A DNA stretch of 64,000 nt, taken from Tragulus kanchil. Lineage: Eukaryota; Chordata; Mammalia; Artiodactyla; Tragulidae. The translations under genes were made by a program, and so were the position numbers. Shown here one piece after another: positions 35,545 to 47,122 of this stretch; within the stretch, counting starts at the first letter, position 1; every line of letters starts with the position of its first letter. The notes under the pieces were generated by a model, which saw only the letters and a program-made list of their open reading frames with translations, did no database searches and was not told the origin of the DNA. Location: contig JAIOJX010000003.1 of NCBI GenBank assembly GCA_022376925.1, positions 36,819,874-36,883,873 of the forward strand, read 5' to 3'.

Positions 35545-35630
35545 ATATTAGGACACTAGATTAAGAGTCAGGAAGGTTGATTCACTATGAACTAGCTGTG
35601 TGGCCTTGGGCAAGTCATTTTATCTCCAAA
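35545..35630 (+). mobile_element. MIR relic
   Basis: ATGAACTAGCTGTGTGGCCT followed by TGGGCAAGTCATTTTATCTC is the conserved MIR core. Confidence 0.75.
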
Positions 35631-37698
35631 ATGCATGGTTTTTTATTTTGATTTTTTCCCAAAGTCTTGTGTATTCTCAGCTTAAAGGTACATTGAACCT
35701 TAAAAATGGCCAATTTTTAGTATCTCTTTAGTCTGGCTTTTATTTGACTGATACAGATTTCTAATTTTGGTATTAGGTATAAATCTCACAAATTTAAATA
35801 TGGATAACTTCTAATGCTTTAAGACCGCAGTCTTTCTCTCACTGCTGATTTTTTTCTCCTATTGTTCCTATGTACCACAAGTACCATTAATGAATGGTCT
35901 AGTGTTTGAACTATCACTGTAATTATGACAAACTATTCATTTTAAAAAACGTTTTCTGTAAATATTGCTAAATTCAGTTATAATGTTTAGAAATTTATAT
36001 GATGTTTGTTTTAAAATGAGCTTTGTGTTTTTCAAATTTTGGTTTTTTCCTGTGGTTCTTTTTTTATGGATTCTCTTCTTTCTTTATTTCAAACATACTT
36101 AAATTCCTTTTCAAATTGCTCTGTTATCTTAAGTTCTGTGGTAATTCTTCTGTTCCTCACATTTCATATCCTCTGGCAATAGAGTCTCTCTATACCTTGT
36201 AATACTGTCAGTGAGAAAGGTACTTAGTGATTTCTTTTTCTTCTGTCTATTTCTGTTTAATTGTTGTTGTTATATTTTGTCTGGTATTGTGCTTTTGTAA
36301 TGAGAGGGCTTATCATAGCTGCTCAACCTGCTGTTTTGACTAGAAGCCTCGTCTCTTTCTGTGTCCTGGAAAGGTATAAACAAATTTGTTAATAATTTAT
36401 TTGACTTCAGATAGCTCTTTCGTTTCTTACCTTTTTCAGTGTGCGATTATTCGCTTTGTAATTAGGGCACCTTACAACCCTTTGGCTGCAAAACTGCCAG
36501 GCTGGTTTCTCAGTGGTAGAAAGTGATGCCTATCCTGGTTTGCTTGTTTTTTTCAACTAGGTCTATTACAATATATAGAAAACACACACTTAAAAAGGAT
36601 TTTTCTCTTTCTGCTTGCACCTAGGCAAACCCACCACGAGTAGCTCGGAGGCGTGCCGCTTCTGTGGTTCCCGGAGTGGAACAGAGTTGTCTGCTGTCGG
36701 CAGTGTTTTCCAATGGTTTTTTATTTTGATTTTTCCCAAAGTTTGTATTCTCAGCTTAAAGGTACATTGAACCTTAAAAATGGCCAATTTTTAGTATCTC
36801 TTTAGTCTGGCTTTTATTTGACTGATACAGATTTCTAATTTTGGTATTAGGTATAAATCTCACAAATTTAAATATGGATAACTTCTAATGCTTTAAGACC
36901 GCAGTCTTTCTCTCACTGCTGATTTTTTTCTCCTATTGTTCCTATGTACCACAAGTACCATTAATGAATGGTCTAGTGTTTGAACTATCACTGTAATTAT
37001 GACAAACTATTCATTTTAAAAAACGTTTTCTGTAAATATTGCTAAATTCAGTTATAATGTTTAGAAATTTATATGATGTTTGTTTTAAAATGAGCTTTGT
37101 GTTTTTCAAATTTTGGTTTTTTCCTGTGGTTCTTTTTTTATGGATTCTCTTCTTTCTTTATTTCAAACATACTTAAATTCCTTTTCAAATTGCTCTGTTA
37201 TCTTAAGTTCTGTGGTAATTCTTCTGTTCCTCACATTTCATATCCTCTGGCAATAGAGTCTCTCTATACCTTGTAATACTGTCAGTGAGAAAGGTACTTA
37301 GTGATTTCTTTTTCTTCTGTCTATTTCTGTTTAATTGTTGTTGTTATATTTTGTCTGGTATTGTGCTTTTGTAATGAGAGGGCTTATCATAGCTGCTCAA
37401 CCTGCTGTTTTGACTAGAAGCCTCGTCTCTTTCTGTGTCCTGGAAAGGTATAAACAAATTTGTTAATAATTTATTTGACTTCAGATAGCTCTTTCGTTTC
37501 TTACCTTTTTCAGTGTGCGATTATTCGCTTTGTAATTAGGGCACCTTACAACCCTTTGGCTGCAAAACTGCCAGGCTGGTTTCTCAGTGGTAGAAAGTGA
37601 TGCCTATCCTGGTTTGCTTGTTTTTTTCAACTAGGTCTATTACAATATATAGAAAACACACACTTAAAAAGGATTTTTCTCTTTCTGCTTGCACCTAG
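35631..37698. other. Intron x14-x15
   Basis: T-rich intron present twice through block 11; nothing else recognised. Confidence 0.6.
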
Positions 37699-37789
37699 GC
37701 AAACCCACCACGAGTAGCTCGGAGGCGTGCCGCTTCTGTGGTTCCCGGAGTGGAACAGAGTTGTCTGCTGTCGGCAGTGTTTGCTCCGA
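35632..37789. repeat. Redundant block 11 (offset 1075-1079, junction near 36712)
   Basis: 35632-36708 repeats at 36713-37789, with exon x15 truncated in the left copy. Small deletions occur in the first 40 bases of the right copy. Confidence 0.9.
36625..36709 (+). pseudogene. MYCBP2: MYCBP2 exon x15, truncated redundant copy
   Basis: Matches the first 85 bases of the exon at 37699 and then runs straight into intron sequence (TTCCAATGG...) at the junction near 36710. It lacks the donor and the last Cys pair. It is a contig-end copy, not a real exon. Confidence 0.85.
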
Positions 37790-37802
37790 TGCAGACTGCC
37801 AG
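37699..37802 (+). CDS. MYCBP2: MYCBP2 exon x15 (intact copy, used), Cys cluster
   Basis: 104 bp, acceptor CCTAG, donor GTGCGT, residues 721-755. It encodes KPTTSSSEACRFCGSRSGTE and then VCSDADCQ. The CRFC and CSDADC pairs look like zinc ligands. Confidence 0.96.
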
Positions 37803-37999
37803 GTGCGTGTGCAGTTCGGCCTCGCTGTGTTCCCTCCTGACCCCTTCACGTTGTGTAAACCAGAGTCTGAGCTCAGCATCACTGTCGTCTTCGGAATGAG
37901 CGTACCACCCGTGTCAGGAGTTTGATGCGATGTCAGAGCTGGAGAACGGAGTCAGTGACAGTTTTCAGACCCGAAGTAGTCTCTTTCATGTGCTTCCCA

Positions 38000-38212
38000 G
38001 CTGTTCCACAGAGGCACAGATGGTAAAGAATCTGCCTGCGGTGCAGCAGACCCGGGTCCATCCCTGGGTTGGGACGATCCTCGAGAAGGGGATGGCAGTT
38101 CACTCCAGTCTCCTTGCCGGGAGAATTCCACGGACCGAGGGGCCTGGCGGGCTCCAGTCCCCGGGCTGGCACAGAGCCAGACACGACCGAGTGACGGACA
38201 CACACAGCGGTC
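38000..38212 (+). mobile_element. Bov-A-type SINE, CpG-rich
   Basis: GATGGTAAAGAATCTGCCTG head and CCAGACACGACCGAGTGACG end. Unusually many CpGs for this family suggest a young or unmethylated copy. Confidence 0.85.
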
Positions 38213-39754
38213 ACCACTGTACATACTTCACATTCACGAATGCGCTTGAAGCCGATAAAGACCTCGGGCTGCATTACACATTTTATTCACTTTTTCCTTA
38301 AACTTAATTATGCCTGAACATCTATACACATCTGATGTGATTCAGATATTTTTGATTGCTCACTTTAGTTAACAAGAATGTGAATAATGCCCAGATAGTG
38401 AAAGATACCTGTGGTTTTTTTTAATGCCCATTTTGATGAGGGGTAGGTGGTGATTGCATGATTCTATGTCAGGAATTGCTTTGCTTTGTGGCTGTTCATG
38501 ATAACAATTAGATTAAAATGCAGTTCAGTTTTTAATCAGGATTCCTTTCATGTGGAGTAAATTTTTTTTTAATCACATTAAACGAAAAATGGACTTTGTT
38601 ATTAATCCCAAGTTATATTCAGAGTAAAACTTACTCTGTGGTTATTTAGCTCTATATCTATTTCCCATGGGAAAGTATCTTAGAAAAGATTCTGGGTATA
38701 GTTCCTAAGCTGTGTGCTTTACTTGGTATTTTCTGTGCCGTTGTAATCCATCTCTGACAGGAGTACGCTAAGATAGCCTGTAGCAAGACGCACCCGTGCG
38801 GCCATCCGTGCGGAGGGGTCAAGAACGAGGAGCACTGCCTGCCCTGCCTGCACGGCTGCGACAGGAGCGCCGCCACCCTGAAGCAGGACGCGGACGACAT
38901 GTGCATGGTCTGCTTCACGGAGGCGCTCTCCGCCGCGCCGGCCATTCAGGTGGGCTCCGCTCTTAAGGCATTGCACGCGTCTAGACTGTTCAGTACGAAA
39001 TATATATACTTGTCAAACACGTGACTGACGCTTCCACCACTGGGGGAACCTGTCCTGCTAATGCCTGCCAGGTTAAAGAGCAAGCCTGTCTCTTTAAGGT
39101 CTGTCGCTTGTTGGGCACTGAGCTTTCATCTGAGATTTCAGCGAGCCTGTATAGTCAAGCGAATGTAGAAAATGTTCATAAGGGAGAAAACCTTAAATAG
39201 ATTATGCAGTAGCTTCTCTCTTCTTAATTTCCAAAATCCAGCATGTCATTTTATAGTAGTATGTAGTCTGCAGATAATAATACATGCCTCTCCATATAAT
39301 GTACATACACACATCTGTAATATATTAGTAATATTAATGGAAGTTATAACTTGCTATATAAGATTTTTTTTTAATATTTACTGGTTGGTCATTTATATTT
39401 TCAGTTCTTGTGATGCCAAGACAATGAATATTCTAACAAAGAAATCTTACGTCTTTTAATCAGTAGTTTCCTCTTCTTTCTGTGAGATACAGAATTGAAT
39501 AATTTCACATTTTTCCCTAAGCCAAGTCACTCTCTGTAAAGTGGCATTAATCCATAAATGGTCAAAATTGGGAGAAGCTGAAGCTCTAGTTCATAAAGTC
39601 CCATGAACAAGAGAGAAGTGCAGGAATTTTGTTGTATAAGTTTCTAGATTTTTCTTTTACCTGTGCTAAGGACTACCACACTCTGAATAATCTGCCAGTT
39701 GCTTGTCTTGTTGTTACTACACTTGCTAATGTCCTTTTCCCTTCTTGATTTAAG
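38213..39754. other. Introns around x16, non-repeat parts
   Basis: 38213-38760 and 38950-39754 hold AT-rich unique sequence with no recognised element besides exon x16 itself. Confidence 0.6.
38761..38949 (+). CDS. MYCBP2: MYCBP2 exon x16, Cys cluster and first RING ligands
   Basis: 189 bp, phase 0, residues 756-818; unusually GC- and CpG-rich compared with its introns. Acceptor TGACAG, donor GTGGGC. A Cys/His cluster (CSKTHPCGHPCGG, HCLPCLHGC) precedes DDMCMVC, whose two cysteines (803, 806) are the first RING ligands. The linker before the RING reads DRSAATLKQ; human is DKSATSLKQ as I recall it. Confidence 0.96.
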
Positions 39755-39862
39755 CTGGACTGCAGTCACGTGTTCCACTTACAGTGCTGTCGACGAGTTT
39801 TGGAAAACAGATGGCTTGGCCCAAGGATTACTTTTGGGTTTATATCCTGTCCCATTTGCAAG
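39755..39862 (+). CDS. MYCBP2: MYCBP2 exon x17, RING core (first copy)
   Basis: 108 bp in frame, residues 819-854, acceptor TTTAAG, donor GTATGG. It encodes LDCSHVFHLQCCRRVLENRW and ends FGFISCPICK. It supplies the C-x-H-x2-H-x2-C and C-x2-C ligands that complete the RING and bind the E2. An identical copy lies 1108 bp downstream. Confidence 0.94.
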
Positions 39863-40587
39863 GTATGGAGAGAGTCAGAAATCATCTCCTTTCTGTTTAT
39901 TTTCATCTTTGTCTTCGTCTTCTGTCTTTCAAAATAAACATACGGGGGACCCTCTAGGTGTCCCCAGTCCTCTGTGTACCACCAGCCCCCACCGGTTTCT
40001 GCTCTCTCCACACAGGTAGTACCTGAGACTATTATAAGATCTTGATCTATTATAATATATTTCAAGACATTGATTGCCCCTTAAAAGCTGATTAAACTAT
40101 TGATTTAGGTGTCATCATGCACGGAAGGGTACACATCATTGCTTTCAGACCGTGAGACCTAACACTGGGTGACCACCAAAAAGACAAATGAGCCTGGGTG
40201 CTCCGGGTGCTCACAGCTGCCATGAAGGAGTGAGGTCTGAGCTTTTGGTGCCACTGGGACAGATTCTTCAGAGCACAGGAAAAATAAGGAGAAAATCCTT
40301 GACACATCTCTACAAAGATAGTAACCAAAGGAGGAAGTTACTTTGGCAAGCTCCTAATGTGTAACAGAAAGCTCATGTTCATGAATGTACTCATACACGA
40401 TATATAGGGTTTAACACGGACAGTTCAGTTAGACAGAGCAGTGTTCACAAAGATAGAATTTTCTCTCACTCTCTCATTGGGTGCCACAAAGAAAAGTCAC
40501 TTTAAGAAAATGACACAGGAAAGTGATATACAAAATACTATTTGTTCATTTCTGTTATCTAACCTACCCTACCCCCAAGGAACCAAC

Positions 40588-40608
40588 GCACACACACACA
40601 CACACACA
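40588..40608. repeat. (CA)n microsatellite
   Basis: About ten CA units. The matching run at 41696-41718 in the redundant copy is interrupted by GA, so the two copies differ here. Confidence 0.85.
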
Positions 40609-40862
40609 TAGAGGGATAGTTGTGGCAGCAGGCTAACTTCTTTAAGCAGCAGGAGATATCCATAAATGGTCAAAATTGGGAGAAGCTGAAGCTCTAGTTC
40701 ATAAAGTCCCATGAACAAGAGAGAAGTGCAGGAATTTTGTTGTATAAGTTTCTAGATTTTTCTTTTACCTGTGCTAAGGACTACCACACTCTGAATAATC
40801 TGCCAGTTGCTTGTCTTGTTGTTACTACACTTGCTAATGTCCTTTTCCCTTCTTGATTTAAG

Positions 40863-40970
40863 CTGGACTGCAGTCACGTGTTCCACTTACAGTGCTGTCG
40901 ACGAGTTTTGGAAAACAGATGGCTTGGCCCAAGGATTACTTTTGGGTTTATATCCTGTCCCATTTGCAAG
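40863..40970 (+). CDS. MYCBP2: MYCBP2 exon x17, redundant second copy (used)
   Basis: Exact repeat of 39755-39862 within the block with junction near 40657. It is frame-preserving, so a naive gene model could carry the RING core twice. Confidence 0.85.
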
Positions 40971-42011
40971 GTATGGAGAGAGTCAGAAATCATCTCCTTT
41001 CTGTTTATTTTCATCTTTGTCTTCGTCTTCTGTCTTTCAAAATAAACATACGGCGACCCCTCTAGGTGTCCCCAGTCCTCTGTGTACCACCAGCCCCCAC
41101 CGGTTTCTGCTCTCTCCACACAGGTAGTACCTGAGACTATTATAAGATCTTGATCTATTATAATATATTTCAAGACATTGATTGCCCCTTAAAAGCTGAT
41201 TAAACTATTGATTTAGGTGTCATCATGCACGGAAGGGTACACATCATTGCTTTCAGACCGTGAGACCTAACACTGGGTGACCACCAAAAAGACAAATGAG
41301 CCTGGGTGCTCCGGGTGCTCACAGCTGCCATGAAGGAGTGAGGTCTGAGCTTTTGGTGCCACTGGGACAGATTCTTCAGAGCACAGGAAAAATAAGGAGA
41401 AAATCCTTGACACATCTCTACAAAGATAGTAACCAAAGGAGGAAGTTACTTTGGCAAGCTCCTAATGTGTAACAGAAAGCTCATGTTCATGAATGTACTC
41501 ATACACGATATATAGGGTTTAACACGGACAGTTCAGTTAGACAGAGCAGTGTTCACAAAGATAGAATTTTCTCTCACTCTCTCATTGGGTGCCACAAAGA
41601 AAAGTCACTTTAAGAAAATGACACAGGAAAGTGATATACAAAATACTATTTGTTCATTTCTGTTATCTAACCTACCCTACCCCCAAGGAACCAACGCACA
41701 CACACAGACACACACACATAGAGGGATAGTTGTGGCAGCAGGCTAACTTTTCTTCCAGGAAGAGCTAAGGCAGCAGGAGATATATTTCATATGTAGAAAG
41801 ATGAAGCTGATTTCATGGTCCGACTCCCCTTTCCCTGCTCTTGGGGAAATACAGGCTCTTGAGGACTTTACCGGATTACATTTATGGGACATTTTATTTA
41901 GGAAATGCTGTTGTTATCTCCTAGCACACTGCTTGGCCCTTAGGTGAGCACTGTTGCATTAATACATAAATGATCCTTCTAAACAGAGAATGTTCATCTT
42001 TTTCATTTCAG
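40971..42011. other. Intron x17-x18
   Basis: Unique sequence with a CA microsatellite at 41696-41718. The part to 41755 repeats 39863-40655. Confidence 0.6.
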
Positions 42012-42221
42012 AACAAGATCAATCACATCGTATTAAAAGACCTGCTCGATCCAATAAAAGAGCTCTATGAGGATGTCCGGAGAAAAGCCCTCATGAGGCT
42101 GGAGTATGAGGGCCTGCACAAGAGCGAGGCCATCACCACGCCGGGCGCAAGGTTCCACAACGACCCCGCCGGCTACGCCATGAACAGATACGCCTACTAC
42201 GTCTGCTACAAGTGCAGAAAG
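42012..42221 (+). CDS. MYCBP2: MYCBP2 exon x18, RING-to-TC linker
   Basis: 210 bp, phase 0, residues 855-924. Acceptor TTTCAG, donor GTATGC. It encodes NKINHIVLKDLLDPIKELYE, a long basic/acidic helix after the RING. It ends YYVCYKCRK, whose two cysteines open the zinc-rich tandem-cysteine domain. It is present once. Confidence 0.96.
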
Positions 42222-42599
42222 GTATGCTGCGAATCATCCGACAGATTTTTAAGAGCTAGAGATTACCTGTGTGGTTAAGAAGTTGAATCGTAAACTGATG
42301 TCTAATTATTCTTATGTCCGAAGTCTGAATTTACTAAGGCATAACCACTGGTGAAACTTGGGTATGTATTTTGTCAATCATATTCTTTGTAGCCTATAAT
42401 TTGCATCTAAAAACACACAAAAAAATGAGCAAATTTGGTACTCTGTTTCAAATTGAATTTATTTTCTTAGTTTGGGGATTTTTTTTTTAACATATACAAA
42501 CTGTTTCTAAAACATGAACTACTTCTCTCCATAAGCTATCTCCTCCGATCAGCATTGCTTGCCGATCCAGTTAGTTCTTGAATAAACTTTTCTTGCTTA

Positions 42600-43670
42600 C
42601 ATTTTTGACCGTTCCCTTCTTAAAACTCTCACCTCCTTAACTCCCAGGACAAGACTGTTCTTGGTGTCTTCCTGCCCTTCTGGTCACTAAATCCCTGACG
42701 AGTCCCTTTCTGTTCATCTGTTCTTACATACTGATTTCTCCAGCTCTCCATTCTTGCCCAGTGATATCTCCTTGCCTTTGGTGATCTGCAGACCCGTTGC
42801 CACCCCGTTATTGTTCTGACCCTCCAAAATTTTTGAGGCTTTAGATACAAATATCCAACCATCTACCAAGCATTCAGATTTCTCACAGATGCCTCTGACC
42901 CTCTCAGCCTCCAGTCTGTATTAACAGAGTAGCAGATCTCTTCTGAGACCTCCAGGTCTCTTCCGATCTCTTCAGATCCTTTGTCCTTCCTAATCTGCAG
43001 CGCCCCGAGTCACTGTCTTTGGTGATGACAGGAGCCTTCTCTCCGGGCTCACTGAATGGAGCCTCCAACCCTTCCACTCCATGCTTCACAGTGAAACTTA
43101 CAGTTCCACTAGCAGACTGATACTTCTGGATCTTGAATCTGAGGGTGTCGCTGTTCCGTTTCCAATCCTGTAGCCCCGCCAGCTCTGCAGCCTCATCTCC
43201 CAGTGTGCTTCCATTTGTGCCCCATGCGGCAAAACACCAGACCACCGGCAGCTCCCCAGACTGGGCCCTGTGTGCCCACCCACTGGTCTGGGCATGCCGT
43301 CCTGCAGGCTTCGCTCTCCATGGAACGCTCGCCTCTGCTCGTGCTCTCAATCTTACCCTCCCCTGCCACCTGCCCACGCCCACACGCTCTGACATGTGAC
43401 CAGCTCTGTCCAGGGGCACTTCCGGTGAATCAGGTCTCTGCTTCTGCGCAGTGTGCCCCGCCTCCCCACCGCCACCGCCACCACCACGCCATTTTGAGAT
43501 CTTGCATACATCCCGCATAAGCCTTACTCTTATGCATTACAGTGACTGGTTCACCTGGCTGTCTGTCCCACCTGATCAGCTCTGTGAGGGTGAAGATGAT
43601 GTTTTAATTTCTCTCAGGACTTGGCACTTACTAGACACTAAGTTAATTGGAGAATGAATGAAGAAAGAGA
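42600..43670 (+). mobile_element. L2 LINE relic
   Basis: The 3' end resembles L2: CTCTGTGAGGGTGAAGATGA, GGACTTGGCACTTACTAGAC and GAGAATGAATGAA in the expected order. The upstream part is more degenerate. The last two-thirds are repeated at 44114-44772 (block 13). A CCGCCACC microsatellite occurs at 43470-43490. Confidence 0.6.
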
Positions 43671-45213
43671 CAAATCAATATATGAAAGATGCATAGTCTC
43701 CCAAAATAACAAAGGGAAAACACAGATGATGAATACAAAAGCTGAGTAGCTAGATGCCAGCCAGGAAGGCAGCCAGGTAGCCACGCAGAGGAAAGACCGC
43801 CAGTGTGTACGCTTGTGAAACTCGAATCACTACAGATAATAAATAACACATGATTTCTGTGTGTTTAATGTCCTGAGCCTCATAAACAAATACTGTGCTC
43901 CTGCACAGATGACAGTCAAATGTCTAGGCAGCCAGGCAGGGACTCTAGAAAAGTGAAACAGCTGGAGCAGCCCCCGGGACAAACAAAAGGCTTCTGAGGC
44001 CGGACCCCTCTGGTGGTCGGCCGTTTATAACCTCTCAGGCAATGAAGCCTTGTCCCTCGACCTGTTTTTCTGACTTGCGCTGATAATGGCTCTCTATTGA
44101 CTCATTTATACCCAGTGTCTTTGGTGATGACAGGAGCCTTCTCTCCGGGCTCACTGAATGGAGCCTCCAACCCTTCCACTCCATGCTTCACAGTGAAACT
44201 TACAGTTCCACTAGCAGACTGATACTTCTGGATCTTGAATCTGAGGGTGTCGCTGTTCCGTTTCCAATCCTGTAGCCCCGCCAGCTCTGCAGCCTCATCT
44301 CCCAGTGTGCTTCCATTTGTGCCCCATGCGGCAAAACACCAGACCACCGGCAGCTCCCCAGACTGGGCCCTGTGTGCCCACCCACTGGTCTGGGCATGCC
44401 GTCCTGCAGGCTTCGCTCTCCATGGAACGCTCGCCTCTGCTCGTGCTCTCAATCTTACCCTCCCCTGCCACCTGCCCACGCCCACACGCTCTGACATGTG
44501 ACCAGCTCTGTCCAGGGGCACTTCCGGTGAATCAGGTCTCTGCTTCTGCGCAGTGTGCCCCGCCTCCCCACCGCCACCGCCACCACCACGCCATTTTGAG
44601 ATCTTGCATACATCCCGCATAAGCCTTACTCTTATGCATTACAGTGACTGGTTCACCTGGCTGTCTGTCCCACCTGATCAGCTCTGTGAGGGTGAAGATG
44701 ATGTTTTAATTTCTCTCAGGACTTGGCACTTACTAGACACTAAGTTAATTGGAGAATGAATGAAGAAAGAGACAAATCAATATATGAAAGATGCATAGTC
44801 TCCCAAAATAACAAAGGGAAAACACAGATGATGAATACAAAAGCTGAGTAGCTAGATGCCAGCCAGGAAGGCAGCCAGGTAGCCACGCAGAGGAAAGACC
44901 GCCAGTGTGTACGCTTGTGAAACTCGAATCACTACAGATAATAAATAACACATGATTTCTGTGTGTTTAATGTCCTGAGCCTCATAAACAAATACTGTGC
45001 TCCTGCACAGATGACAGTCAAATGTCTAGGCAGCCAGGCAGGGACTCTAGAAAAGTGAAACAGCTGGAGCAGCCCCCGGGACAAACAAAAGGCTTCTGAG
45101 GCCGGACCCCTCTGGTGGTCGGCCGTTTATAACCTCTCAGGCAATGAAGCCTTGTCCCTCGACCTGTTTTTCTGACTTGCGCTGATAATGGCTCTCTATT
45201 GACTCATTTATAC
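43012..45213. repeat. Redundant block 13 (offset 1102, junction near 44114)
   Basis: 43012-44114 repeats at 44114-45213. It is intronic, L2-like sequence without exons, and nearly identical throughout. Confidence 0.9.
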
Positions 45214-45764
45214 AGAATTAATATATAGCTTTTTTGGCTATGAGACATGTTACGTATGCAGTTTGCCCCATTATAATTAGTTGAATTTATTTTGTGCCCA
45301 AAGCAAATACAGATAACTTGCCCATCAGGATAGTTTCATATGTTCAAGTATATGTAGTAGATACGGTTCAGTTCCTGCACACACATAAATATGAGCAGTC
45401 TTCTGAACAGAATACCTACATTTGCCTTTCCTTTGTAAAAACTTTTATATGATCGTATTTGACTTTGTTCCTTCCCATTAACCTCAGGATTATATTTTAC
45501 ACCAATATTTATTTTAGGCATATTGTTAGAGGCATAGAAGAGAACATGATATTTAATATTTCAAAAAGAGAAACACACTCGTCAAACTTTGCCCTGGAAA
45601 AGCATAGTTTGTCTTTACTACTTAATACCCTGTTCTTGGTATTTATTTGGAATATGATACATCCTTTTGGCACTTTGCTGTCACAGGTCTGTGTCTAAAC
45701 TTCTGTAAGTATGGGTCCGTACCAGAGTTAAGAGGCTTTACGTCTTGCCCGGGTCTGCTCTCTT
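43671..45764. other. Intron x18-x19, 3' part
   Basis: Contains the redundant copy of the L2-like stretch (44114-44772), then unique AT-rich sequence to the CpG patch. Confidence 0.6.
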
Positions 45765-45893
45765 CAAGGCGGCATCCTGTGTGGGTTTCCGCGCGGCGCC
45801 GCGGGGGCACGTCTCCCAGGCCGCGGAGTTTCCCGAGGCCTCTCGGTCGGGTTCCCACTGCGCCCTGTGCCGCCCACGGGGAGCTCGCTGCTT
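45765..45893. other. CpG-dense intronic patch upstream of x19
   Basis: About 130 bp with roughly 19 CpGs (for example TTCCGCGCGGCGCCGCGGGG), in an otherwise AT-rich intron and ending about 33 bp before the x19 acceptor. No ORF or repeat signature was recognised. Confidence 0.7.
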
Positions 45894-45925
45894 CCTGCTG
45901 TAATCTCCGTGTCTTCCCTCCCCAG

Positions 45926-46033
45926 GCGTACTTTGGTGGTGAAGCTCGCTGCGATGCCGAGGCCGGACAAGGGGACGATTATGACCCCAGGGAGCTCATC
46001 TGCGGTGCCTGTTCAGACGTGTCCAGGGCTCAG
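45926..46033 (+). CDS. MYCBP2: MYCBP2 exon x19, relay cysteine of the TC domain
   Basis: 108 bp, phase 0, residues 925-960. Acceptor CCCCAG, donor GTGCGA. It encodes AYFGGEARCDAEAGQGDDYD then PRELICGACSDVSRAQ. Cys933 (in EARCDAEAG) aligns, counted from the C-terminus, with human Cys4520, the upstream cysteine that takes ubiquitin from the E2. Glu947 aligns with Glu4534. Confidence 0.97.
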
Positions 46034-46695
46034 GTGCGAGAATGGTTTAATAGAAAGGACAGTTTAGGAATGTTAAACTTCTATTTTTTTTTTAAATACT
46101 AATATAATGAGTATTATGGGGCTAGTATAGTAGGTTTCTTCCCCAGTGTTTTCTTAAGTTTTTAGGGCAGAATATAATTTTCCAAATCGTTTTCTGTATA
46201 TTATTTCTTTTGGATGGTATTGGTATTTAATAATTTTGTTGCCCGTAAAATAATCACCATATTTCAACAAATAATACATTTTAGTTATTTCATTTCCTTA
46301 AACCTACAGCCACATTTTTAGGATTTTCTCCATTTCAATGAAATCTTAATGGTATGTCTATCAGCATGAGAGACAGAAGAAATATTATTAAATTTTCAAT
46401 GTGGTTGGCAGAGAAACATTCACAGGGAAATTAAATAGCTAGCTTAGTAAATAATCTTGGTTATTATGGAGCTGGGATTTAAACTTGAGGCTTCATCCAG
46501 ACCTTTTGGGCCAAGCCACATATTTTTCAATTTGTTAACGTATGTATTTTAATGAATTTTGTTAAGTTTTCAGTCATCAGTGTTGAGAGCTATGTATACC
46601 TTCATACTATGCATTACTGAGCTGTGTATATGATCATCTTAAGCATAGTTGGAAGACTTACCCTAATCTTGTATTTACGTTTCCTTTTGCTGTAG
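46034..46695. other. Intron x19-x20
   Basis: AT-rich with a T-run at 46082-46094; no element recognised. Repeated at 47123-47784. Confidence 0.6.
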
Positions 46696-46861
46696 ATGTG
46701 TCCAAAACATGGCACAGACTTTTTGGAATATAAGTGTCGCTACTGCTGCTCGGTGGCTGTCTTTTTCTGTTTTGGAACGACACACTTTTGTAATGCTTGT
46801 CACGATGACTTTCAGAGAATGACGAGCATTCCTAAGGAAGAACTTCCACACTGTCCTGCAG
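46696..46861 (+). CDS. MYCBP2: MYCBP2 exon x20, esterification cysteine (first copy)
   Basis: 166 bp, acceptor CTGTAG, donor GTATGC, residues 961-1015. It encodes [20 protein letters not shown] then [19 protein letters not shown]. Cys985 (FFCFG), Phe986 and His996 align with human Cys4572, Phe4573 and His4583, which transfer ubiquitin to Thr/Ser hydroxyls. An identical copy lies 1089 bp downstream. Confidence 0.94.
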
Positions 46862-47061
46862 GTATGCCTTCAACATGTACACACGTGGTTATGCTGGGTG
46901 CGGTATCTAGTTTTATGTGATGATCACATGGAAACACTTTATTTCATGTGGCAGAAAGCCAGTTCGAACTATCCTAAAGAAACAAAGGGAATCCCTCTGT
47001 CCTTGTAAGCTTCCGAGTTTCTGGGGAAGCCGTAAAAACTGCCCAGCACTAAAGGGCAGGG

Positions 47062-47122
47062 AACGATTATGACCCCAAGGGAGCTCATCTGCGGTGCCTG
47101 TTCAGACGTGTCCAGGGCTCAG
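47062..47122 (+). pseudogene. MYCBP2: MYCBP2 exon x19, 5'-truncated redundant copy
   Basis: Only the last 60 or so bases of x19 (from DDYDPRELIC) recur here. They carry an extra A (CCCCAAGGG for CCCCAGGG), which breaks the frame, and no acceptor is present. The copy starts at the junction near 47058. Confidence 0.85.

Larger units (their letters stand above)
39550..41755. repeat. Redundant block 12 (offset 1108-1110, junction near 40657)
   Basis: 39550-40655 repeats at 40658-41755, carrying the RING-core exon x17 and a CA microsatellite (with a GA interruption in the right copy). Confidence 0.9.

Noticed and set aside
42904..43518. 204-codon minus-strand ORF (and its copy near 44102-44620)
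   Set aside because: It lies opposite L2-like intronic sequence, has no recognisable domain or homology, and its length reflects GC-rich composition.
45765..45893. CpG patch as the promoter of a separate gene
   Set aside because: No coding exon, start site or repeat-independent transcript evidence can be seen. It is reported only as an oddity.
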